Shown piece after piece: positions 1 through 4,878 of a DNA stretch of 7,419 nt. The notes under the pieces are model-generated. The model worked only from the letters and a program-made list of their open reading frames with translations, was not told the DNA's origin and did no database searches. This DNA is from an uncultured Clostridia bacterium. GTDB lineage: Bacteria; Bacillota; Clostridia; Oscillospirales; UMGS1783. Location of the stretch: positions 1 through 7,419 of the forward strand of contig CALBKB010000218.1 of NCBI GenBank assembly GCA_937892635.1. Direction: 5' to 3'. Made by a program: the position numbers and the translations under genes. The first letter of the stretch is position 1; each line of letters opens with the position of its first letter.

Positions 1-1
1 A

Positions 2-175
2 CAAATAGGAATACCGGCTGTACTTTCTGTTTATTTTGATATTTTCAGCGGTTGTTTGCAAGCATATATTTTTGCGATGCTTACGATGATGTATGTAAGC
101 GGAGCTTTTAATATAGATGAATTTGAAATCAGAAAAAGAAAAAAAGCATTAAAAAAAGCTAACGGAGGTAATTAA
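2..175 (+). CDS. atpB: F-type ATP synthase subunit a (C-terminal 57 residues, 5' end outside window)
   Basis: Subunit a is the membrane stator that forms the proton half-channels against the c-ring of F0F1 ATP synthase. Only the last 57 codons are present, so the frame is open from the window edge to TAA at 173-175. The fragment contains the typical last membrane helix of the family: FSGCLQAYIFAMLTMMYVSG at about residues 15-34. Its LQA[YF]IF core carries the conserved glutamine known from E. coli subunit a. The end is a lysine-rich cytoplasmic tail (RKRKKALKKANGGN). The final codons contain GGAGG (164-168), the ribosome binding site of the next gene, so translation of the two is probably coupled. 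GC is only about 31%, far below the genes after 1200. The usual next gene, atpE, is absent. I am confident of the family; placement in the same genome as the later genes is doubtful. Confidence 0.85.
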   Translation, partial: QIGIPAVLSVYFDIFSGCLQAYIFAMLTMMYVSGAFNIDEFEIRKRKKALKKANGGN

Positions 176-176
176 A

Positions 177-530
177 ATGTTTGATACTTTGTTTGATGTG
201 TTCATGGCTGTGATGTGCATTCTGGTTGTCGGTCTTCTGATCTTCTTTATTTTTGTAAGCGTCAACCAGACAGAAGTTGAAATCTATTCCGTTGGCTGTG
301 AAGGGGCCCAGATGGCTTATGCAGAGGAAACGATAAGCCGTAGCCAGAGCAAGCCTGTATACAAGATGGGCGTGCGAAATGATGATTTTGCAGTGACTCT
401 TGACATCACTAGCAATCAGTTTGCACAGTTCGCAGTAGGCGACATTGTAGAGGTTGAAGTCACTATAATGGAAAATGCTTTCAGTGAACTATACAATACC
501 TATAAATTGCTCGGTCCTGTAGCTGAATAA
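177..530 (+). CDS. Small single-pass membrane protein of unknown function, coupled to atpB
   Basis: This is a 117-residue protein that I do not recognise. Residues 8-29 are a strongly hydrophobic helix (from VFMAVMCILV to FIFVSV), best read as an N-terminal signal anchor. The remaining ~85 residues are hydrophilic, rich in beta-branched residues, and probably fold as a small beta domain. A notable stretch at 71-113 alternates hydrophobic and polar residues and contains VGDIVEVEVT followed by ENAFSELYNTYKLLG. The start is well supported: GGAGG at 164-168 sits 8 bases before ATG, and the atpB stop is one base upstream. The gene ends 9 bases before an intrinsic terminator, so it closes the atpB transcription unit. 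It is not AtpE, which is a short two-helix hairpin with a conserved acidic residue. It could be an accessory membrane protein or a small gene of mobile origin; no function can be assigned. Confidence 0.75.
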   Translation: MFDTLFDVFMAVMCILVVGLLIFFIFVSVNQTEVEIYSVGCEGAQMAYAEETISRSQSKPVYKMGVRNDDFAVTLDITSNQFAQFAVGDIVEVEVTIMENAFSELYNTYKLLGPVAE

Positions 531-538
531 AAAAAATA

Positions 539-567
539 AAGAAAGGGGCTTGACAAACCCCTTTTTT
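539..567 (+). terminator. Intrinsic terminator after the atpB / membrane-protein unit
   Basis: AAAGGGG (542-548) pairs with CCCCTTT (558-564) around a 9-base loop. The stem can extend outward through a G-U and A-U pairs (539-541 with 565-567). The right arm runs into six T residues (562-567), the normal U-tract. It lies 9 bases after the stop codon of the preceding gene. The loop contains the -35 box of the next promoter. Confidence 0.75.
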
Positions 568-578
568 CATGCTATAAT
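550..578 (+). promoter_or_regulatory. Consensus sigma-A promoter for the 55-residue protein gene
   Basis: TTGACA (550-555) and TATAAT (573-578) are both perfect consensus boxes, separated by an optimal 17 bases. The predicted start of transcription is near 585, giving a short leader of about 25 nt before the ATG at 611. The -35 box and most of the spacer lie inside the terminator hairpin of the upstream gene, so the two signals share DNA. Confidence 0.88.
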
Positions 579-610
579 TAAGGTACAAAAAAGGAAAGGA
601 AATAAAAATT

Positions 611-778
611 ATGACTACTTACACTATCAACATCCAGTGGTACAACGAAATCAAGGACAGAGTTCCTCATGGAGAACCCTACATCTACAGAGAAGAGGGT
701 TGGCAGATGGACTACGCAGAGGTCGATGTTCAAGAGGACATCTTCATCGAGGTAAGCCGCAAGCTGGGCTGGATGTAA
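611..778 (+). CDS. Small acidic aromatic-rich protein of unknown function (55 aa), copy 1
   Basis: This is a 55-residue protein that I do not recognise. Three things support it as real: a perfect promoter just upstream, a purine-rich ribosome binding site (GGAAAGGA, 593-600) about 10 bases before ATG, and a paralogue starting at 1075 that shares about half of its first 40 residues. It is acidic (about 11 D/E against 5 K/R) and very rich in aromatics (three W, five Y, one F). Predicted layout is a short beta strand (YTINIQW, residues 4-10), the conserved core NEIKDRVPHGEPYIY (12-26), then W31 and a C-terminal helix (about 42-53) ending LGWM. There is no signal peptide or membrane segment, so it should be cytoplasmic. 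Its own strong promoter suggests high expression. The stop codon lies in the loop of a 10-bp hairpin. It may belong to a small accessory protein family, but no role can be inferred. Confidence 0.75.
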   Translation: MTTYTINIQWYNEIKDRVPHGEPYIYREEGWQMDYAEVDVQEDIFIEVSRKLGWM

Positions 779-790
779 AAATCCAGCCCA
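765..790 (+). other. Perfect 10-bp hairpin around the stop codon of the small gene
   Basis: TGGGCTGGAT (765-774) is exactly complementary to ATCCAGCCCA (781-790), with the 6-base loop GTAAAA that includes the TAA stop codon (776-778). There is no T-tract directly after it, so it is not a classical intrinsic terminator. It may protect the 3' end of the mRNA or weakly terminate transcription. Confidence 0.6.
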
Positions 791-821
791 CCTCAAGAAA
801 AACACTTGATAGTCTTTTTGG

Positions 822-859
822 CCGCTCGCTGTCGGACGCCCCAGCTTCGCAGCGAGCGG
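822..859 (+). other. GC-rich hairpin in the non-coding gap, possible terminator
   Basis: CCGCTCGCTG (822-831) pairs perfectly with CAGCGAGCGG (850-859) across an 18-base loop. It is followed by AACTTTTAATG, only a weak T run, so termination is possible but unproven. It lies in the 779-940 gap between the small gene and the next promoter. The rest of that gap (860-940) is AT-rich, with T runs at 887-894 and 924-930, and I see no gene in it. Confidence 0.5.
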
Positions 860-940
860 AACTTTTAATGGTCGCTCAATCTAGCATTTTTTTTGTGCAA
901 AATGACGAAGGATTTTGAGGAACTTTTTTTCCCAAAACGC

Positions 941-969
941 TTGACAAATGGCTCCGCATAGTGTATACT
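941..969 (+). promoter_or_regulatory. Near-consensus sigma-A promoter for the second small gene / ParA fusion
   Basis: TTGACA (941-946) is followed after exactly 17 bases by TATACT (964-969), one base from consensus. Transcription should start near 976, leaving a leader of about 100 nt before the ATG at 1075. In the sequence as given, this is the only strong promoter upstream of parB, serS, lplA and the DUF1846 gene. Confidence 0.85.
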
Positions 970-975
970 ATACTC

Positions 976-1074
976 AAGAGGTGAGGCGAGAGAGGCCCAC
1001 CCAAGCCGGCAGTAGCCACAAAGGTGGTGTGGGGACCGGACCCACAATCAAAATCAAAAGGAGATATATATATT
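976..1074 (+). promoter_or_regulatory. Structured 5' leader with three consecutive hairpins
   Basis: Between the predicted transcription start and the ATG lie three successive foldable elements. Hairpin 1 (980-1001) pairs GGTG-A-GGC with GCCCACC, seven pairs with one bulged A. Hairpin 2 (1015-1028) pairs GCCAC with GTGGT around AAAG. Hairpin 3 (1028-1046) pairs TGTGGG with CCCACA around GACCGGA. An unstructured A-rich stretch follows, then the ribosome binding site AGGAG (1059-1063), about 11 bases before ATG. The GC-rich character contrasts with the AT-rich surroundings, which suggests selected structure. It matches no riboswitch class I can identify by eye. It could be a cis-regulatory RNA, a protein-binding leader or an mRNA stabiliser. 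Confidence 0.45.
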
Positions 1075-1659
1075 ATGGCTATTAACTATACTATCAATCA
1101 TACATGGTTCGATGAAATCAAGGACAAGGTTCCCCATGAAAACCCCTATGTTTACAAGAGCCCTGTGTGGGGGATCGAGATGGTCGAGGTGGAAAATCGC
1201 GAATATTTGTTAAAAAAGGCGCTCTATGCCATTCGTGATAAGTTTGATTATATCTTTATTGACTGTCCGCCCTCTTTGGGAATGCTGACCCTCAACGCGC
1301 TCAACGCGGCCGACACGGTGCTCATCCCCATTCAGTGCGAGTATTTTGCCTTGGAAGGCTTGTCTCAGTTGACTAACACCATTCGCCTGGTGCGCCAGCG
1401 GTTTAATCCGCGTCTGGAGATGGAGGGTGTGCTGCTGACCATGTACGACGGTCGGCTTAACCTGTGTTTGCAGGCGGCGCAGGAGATTAAAAAATATTTT
1501 GCCGATAAAATGTATGACATGGCCATACCGCGCAATGTCCGCATTTCCGAAGCCCCCAGCCATGGCATGAGCGTGTTGCAATACGACCGCAACTGCAAAG
1601 GCGCGGCCGCCTATGACGCGGTGGCGGTAGAATTTCTAAAACGAAACGGGAGGATCTGA
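1075..1659 (+). CDS. parA: Chimeric ORF: N-terminus of small protein copy 2 fused to truncated ParA (Soj) ATPase lacking the P-loop
   Basis: The 194-residue frame has two origins. Residues 1 to ~33 match the 55-residue protein at 611 (YTIN, W, EIKD, VPH, PY, Y and W are shared). From ~34 to the end it is the C-terminal two-thirds of a chromosomal ParA: ENREYLLKKAL (40-50), the Walker B strand YIFIDCPPSLG with D63, QCEYFALEGLSQL (87-99), and the PRNVRISEAPSHG DNA-binding region (152-164). Soj of B. subtilis is 253 residues, so about 100 N-terminal residues are missing, including the KGGVGKT Walker A loop and switch I. The product should not bind ATP as a normal ParA. ATG 1075 has AGGAG at 1059-1063 and aligns with the paralogue's start; an in-frame GTG at 1024 lies inside the leader hairpins and lacks a ribosome binding site. 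The end is one base from parB. Either the join is an assembly artefact or parA is broken here. The identity of both halves is clear. Confidence 0.85.
   Translation: MAINYTINHTWFDEIKDKVPHENPYVYKSPVWGIEMVEVENREYLLKKALYAIRDKFDYIFIDCPPSLGMLTLNALNAADTVLIPIQCEYFALEGLSQLTNTIRLVRQRFNPRLEMEGVLLTMYDGRLNLCLQAAQEIKKYFADKMYDMAIPRNVRISEAPSHGMSVLQYDRNCKGAAAYDAVAVEFLKRNGRI
1171..1197 (+). other. Join between small-protein gene and parA
   Basis: Residues GIEMVEVEN (codons 1171-1197) can be read as the continuation of either partner. Copy 1 of the small protein has WQMDYAEVD at this place. In ParA proteins a stretch like EIE(M/L)V precedes ENREYLLKKAL. The breakpoint therefore lies inside this ambiguous stretch, as expected for joining at short similarity. 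Confidence 0.7.
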
Positions 1660-1660
1660 C

Positions 1661-2524
1661 ATGGCAATAAAAAAAGGATTGGGAAAGGGCCTGGGCGTCC
1701 TATTTGAAGATAATAATCTGGAGATTGCCGAGCCGACCATAGCAGCCGAGAACGGCCCGGTTCTGGTAAGCATTTCCGACATTGAGCCCAACCGTGAGCA
1801 ACCCCGCGTTTTGTTTGACGAGGAAAAGCTCAACGAGTTGGCCGAGTCCATTCGCGAGCACGGCGTGCTGACACCGCTGTTAGTTTCACCCTTAGGGAAT
1901 GGGCGTTATCGCATCATCGCCGGTGAGCGTCGGTGGCGGGCGTCCCGCATCGCCGGTATCAAAAAACTTCCTATTATAATAAAGGATGTTTCGGCGCAGG
2001 AGATTATGGAGATCTCTTTGATCGAAAATCTGCAGCGCGAAGATCTGAATATTATTGAGGAGGCCAAAGGCTATAAGCGTCTGTCCGATGAGTTCGGCAT
2101 GACGCAGGAGCAGATGGCCAAGCGCGTCGGCAAGTCCCGTCCCGTCGTGGCCAACGCCCTGCGCTTGCTGACCCTGCCGGCTGACGTGATTGCCCTGCTG
2201 GAAGAAGGAAAACTCTCCTTGGCGCACGGCAAGTCCCTGCTTTCCTGCGGCGACCATCAGCGCATCTCGGATTTGGCCCGTCAGTGTGTAGACAAGGATC
2301 TGACGGTGCGTGAGCTGGATGCCTTAATCAAAAAGCAGATGATGCCGCCCCGTCAGGGTAAACTGCCCGTTGACCGCCTGTACTACGATTCCTTGGCCGT
2401 CGATCTGACGGCGGCGCTGGGTCGCAAAGTATCGGTCAGTCCGTCACGCAAAGGCGGCAAACTGGTGATCGAGTACTACTCCGATGAGGATTTAACCGAA
2501 TTGGCTGAGCATTTATCCAAATAA
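1661..2524 (+). CDS. parB: ParB/Spo0J chromosome partitioning CTPase, DNA-binding
   Basis: ParB binds parS sites near the origin, uses CTP to clamp and slide along DNA, and recruits SMC. With ParA it segregates chromosomes. The 287-residue protein is full length. It has the N-terminal ParA-stimulating motif KGLGKGLGVLF (5-15), the N-domain with QPR (47-49) and the CTP-binding GERRWRA (88-94), ENLQRE (122-127), a helix-turn-helix at about 147-168 (MTQEQMAKRVGKSRPVVANA), and a C-terminal dimerisation domain (about 240-287, GKLVIEYYSDEDLTELAEHL). ATG is preceded by GGGAGG (1648-1653) and lies one base after the parA stop, so translation is coupled. All key motifs look intact, unlike its partner, whose P-loop half is missing. 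I found no complete parS site in the window. Confidence 0.96.
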   Translation: MAIKKGLGKGLGVLFEDNNLEIAEPTIAAENGPVLVSISDIEPNREQPRVLFDEEKLNELAESIREHGVLTPLLVSPLGNGRYRIIAGERRWRASRIAGIKKLPIIIKDVSAQEIMEISLIENLQREDLNIIEEAKGYKRLSDEFGMTQEQMAKRVGKSRPVVANALRLLTLPADVIALLEEGKLSLAHGKSLLSCGDHQRISDLARQCVDKDLTVRELDALIKKQMMPPRQGKLPVDRLYYDSLAVDLTAALGRKVSVSPSRKGGKLVIEYYSDEDLTELAEHLSK

Positions 2525-2572
2525 ATTGTAATATTTTGTCATAAATATACTATCTGTATAAGGAGAGCCCCC

Positions 2573-3847
2573 ATGATTGATATTAAATTTCTTAGAAGTA
2601 ATCCTGACGTGGTCAAGGAGAACATAAAGAAGAAGTTTCAGGATGAGAAGCTGGTGCTGGTGGACGAGGTGATTGCGCTGGATGCCGAGTATCGCGCGGC
2701 CAAGGGCAAGTGTGACGAGTTGCGTGCCCGTCGCAACGCCGTGTCCAAGCAGATCGGCGGCTTTATGGCCAAGGGAGACCGTGACGCGGCCGAAGCAGCC
2801 AAGAAAGAGGCGGCGGCCATTGGTGAGGAGCTGGCGGCACTGTCGGCCCGCGAGCCGGAGCTGGAAGAGCAGATCAAGCAGCGCATGATGGTCATTCCCA
2901 ACATCATCGATCCCTCGGTACCCATCGGCAAGGACGACAGCGAGAACGTTGAGGTGGAGCGCATCGGTGAGCCGCTGGTGCCGGATTTCGAGGTGCCCTA
3001 TCACGTGGATATCATGGAGCGCCTGCACGGCATTGATCTGGATGCCGCGAGAAAGACCTCTGGCAACGGCTTTTATTATCTGTGTGGCGATATTGCTCTG
3101 TTGCACTCGGCCATTCTCTCTTATGCCCGCGACTTTATGGTCGCGCGTGGCTTTACCTATTATATTCCGCCCTTTATGATTCGCTCGTCGGTGGTAAACG
3201 GCGTTATGAGCTTTGCCGAGATGGAAAACATGATGTATAAGATCGAAGGGGAAGACCTCTATCTGATCGGTACGAGTGAACATTCGATGATCGGTAAATT
3301 TATCGATACCTTCCTGGACAAGGAATCGTTGCCTCAGACGCTGACCAGCTATTCGCCCTGCTTCCGCAAAGAGGTGGGTGCGCACGGCATTGAGGAGCGC
3401 GGTGTCTATCGTATCCATCAGTTTGAAAAGCAGGAAATGATCGTCGTGTGCGAGCCGGAAGATAGCCCCGAATGGTTTGTTAAACTCTATACCAATACCG
3501 TGGATTTCTTCCGTTCGCTGGATATTCCCGTGCGTACGTTGGAGTGCTGCTCGGGTGATTTGGCCGATCTCAAAGTCAAGAGCATCGACGTCGAGGCTTG
3601 GTCGCCGCGCCAGCAGAAATACTTTGAGGTGGGCAGCTGCTCCAACCTCGGCGACGCGCAGGCCCGCCGTTTGGGCATCCGCATCCGCGGTGAAAAGGGC
3701 AACTACTTCGCGCACACCCTCAACAACACCGTCGTTGCTCCGCCCCGCATGCTCATCGCCTTCCTCGAAAACAACCTGCAGGCCGACGGCAGCATCCGCA
3801 TCCCCGAAGCCCTGCGCCGCTATATGGGCAAGGACGTTATTCGATAA
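2573..3847 (+). CDS. serS: Seryl-tRNA synthetase (class II), archaeal-like subtype found in Clostridia
   Basis: The enzyme charges tRNA-Ser (and tRNA-Sec where present) with serine using ATP. It has 424 residues, a normal length. The N-terminal coiled-coil arm that holds the tRNA long variable arm spans about residues 28-105, rich in K, E and A. The catalytic core has TSEHSMI (234-240), motif 2 with FRKE (264-267) and RIHQFEKQE (280-288), and motif 3 with APPRMLIAFLEN (389-400, arginine at 392). TSEH, SPCFRKE-GAHG and the TLNNTVVAPPR form resemble archaeal and eukaryotic SerRS more than the E. coli type, which has TAEV and NGS-A-GR. From memory this form is common in Clostridia. ATG follows AGGAG (2561-2565) by 7 bases. 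The 48-base gap after parB has no T-box leader and only weak promoter-like boxes, so read-through from parAB is likely. Confidence 0.96.
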   Translation: MIDIKFLRSNPDVVKENIKKKFQDEKLVLVDEVIALDAEYRAAKGKCDELRARRNAVSKQIGGFMAKGDRDAAEAAKKEAAAIGEELAALSAREPELEEQIKQRMMVIPNIIDPSVPIGKDDSENVEVERIGEPLVPDFEVPYHVDIMERLHGIDLDAARKTSGNGFYYLCGDIALLHSAILSYARDFMVARGFTYYIPPFMIRSSVVNGVMSFAEMENMMYKIEGEDLYLIGTSEHSMIGKFIDTFLDKESLPQTLTSYSPCFRKEVGAHGIEERGVYRIHQFEKQEMIVVCEPEDSPEWFVKLYTNTVDFFRSLDIPVRTLECCSGDLADLKVKSIDVEAWSPRQQKYFEVGSCSNLGDAQARRLGIRIRGEKGNYFAHTLNNTVVAPPRMLIAFLENNLQADGSIRIPEALRRYMGKDVIR

Positions 3848-3886
3848 ATAGGAACTATTCTTATATTTATGATAGGAAAAACACAT

Positions 3887-4867
3887 ATGTTATTTTATGT
3901 ATCTGAGAACACGGATCCGACCTACAATTTAGCCATGGAAGAGCATTTGTTGCGCGAGTATAAAGAGGATATCTTCTTTTTGTGGCGCAACGGCCCGTCG
4001 ATCATTATTGGGCGCAACCAGAATGCGTACAGCGAAATCAACATTGACTATGTCAACGAGCATCGCATTCGCGTGGTGCGCCGCATCACGGGTGGCGGTG
4101 CGGTTTTCCACGATTTGGGCAACATTAATTTTTCCTTTATGACCAAGGCGACCGAAGGGGACGAGTTGTCCTTTGCGCGCTTTACGGCGCCGGTGGTGGA
4201 CTATCTGCGTTCGTTGGGCGTCAATGCAGGGCTGACGGGGCGTAACGATATCGAGATCGACGGCAAGAAGATCTCGGGCAACGCCCAGACCAAGGTGGGC
4301 AAGCGATTCTTGCATCACGGCACGCTTCTGTTTGAGGTGGGCATGGCCGATCTGTCGGGTGCGCTGCAAGTGCATCCGCTCAAGATCAAGTCCAAGGGCA
4401 TTGCCAGCGTACGCGCGCGCGTGTCTAACATCTCCGAGCATCTGGCCGAGCCGATGAGCGTAGAGGCGTTTATGTCGGGGCTGGCCGAGTACGTCAAAAA
4501 GACGCACGAGACCTTTACCGTTTGCTCCTTTACCGAGGAGGATATCGAGCAGGCCAAGATCTTGCAGGCAGAAAAGTACAGCCGTTGGGACTGGAACTTT
4601 GGCGAAAATCCGAGCTATGCCTTTACCAAGGCGGCCAAGTTCCCGGCCGGGCTGATCGAGGTGCAGATGAACATTTCCCAGGAAGTGATTCATAACGTAC
4701 GCATTACGGGCGACTTTTTCGCCTTTGGCGAGATTAGCGAACTGGAGCAGGCCTTGTGCGGTGTGCCGCACCGTGAGCAAGACATTATGCTGGCCATTCG
4801 CGATCTGCCCTTGAAGAAATACATCGGCGGCATCACCGCCCAGCAACTGATAGAAACGATGTTTTAA
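3887..4867 (+). CDS. lplA: Lipoate-protein ligase A family protein
   Basis: LplA activates free lipoate (or octanoate) with ATP and attaches it to a lysine of lipoyl domains such as GcvH or 2-oxoacid dehydrogenase E2; it is the scavenging route. With this start the protein has 326 residues. It shows NLAMEEHLL (14-22), the adenylate-binding RRITGGGAVFHDLGN (65-79), GRNDIEIDGKKISGNA (118-133), HHGTLLF (143-149) and KIKSKGIASVRARV (166-179), which contains the region of the E. coli active-site lysine. The C-terminal accessory domain covers about 235-326. Start 3887 is preferred over the in-frame ATG at 3869: AGGA (3874-3877) is 9 bases upstream, it begins MLFYVSENTDPT as relatives do, and 3869 has only a GGAA 14 bases away. 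The gap to serS is 39 bases. No lipoylated substrate protein is encoded in the window. Confidence 0.93.
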   Translation: MLFYVSENTDPTYNLAMEEHLLREYKEDIFFLWRNGPSIIIGRNQNAYSEINIDYVNEHRIRVVRRITGGGAVFHDLGNINFSFMTKATEGDELSFARFTAPVVDYLRSLGVNAGLTGRNDIEIDGKKISGNAQTKVGKRFLHHGTLLFEVGMADLSGALQVHPLKIKSKGIASVRARVSNISEHLAEPMSVEAFMSGLAEYVKKTHETFTVCSFTEEDIEQAKILQAEKYSRWDWNFGENPSYAFTKAAKFPAGLIEVQMNISQEVIHNVRITGDFFAFGEISELEQALCGVPHREQDIMLAIRDLPLKKYIGGITAQQLIETMF

Positions 4868-4878
4868 TCGGAGGACGT

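Noticed and set aside
550..918. 122-residue open frame starting inside the terminator loop
   Set aside because: Its start (TTG) is the -35 box of a perfect promoter, and it overlaps the 55-residue gene in another frame, which has a paralogue and a ribosome binding site.
779..940. Possible CRISPR or mobile-element end in the non-coding gap
   Set aside because: There are hairpins and T runs but no regularly spaced repeats, no terminal inverted repeats and no transposase or Cas gene in the window.
1024..1074. Earlier GTG start for the small protein/ParA frame
   Set aside because: It lies inside the leader hairpins and has no ribosome binding site, and the added residues have no counterpart in the paralogue, which begins at the position equivalent to 1075.
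1883..1889. GTTTCAC, half of a parS site, inside parB
   Set aside because: The other half of the palindrome (GTGAAAC) is missing, so it is not a supported ParB binding site.
2513..3886. 457-residue open frame on the minus strand
   Set aside because: It lies wholly over serS, whose product has all class II synthetase motifs. The reverse frame shows no recognisable domain and is a by-product of GC-rich third codon positions.
3869..3886. Earlier ATG for lplA
   Set aside because: Only a weak GGAA 14 bases upstream. ATG 3887 has AGGA at a 9-base spacing and gives the usual N-terminus.
3929..4846. 305-residue open frame on the minus strand
   Set aside because: It is antisense to lplA, which is well supported; no ribosome binding site or family resemblance in the reverse frame.
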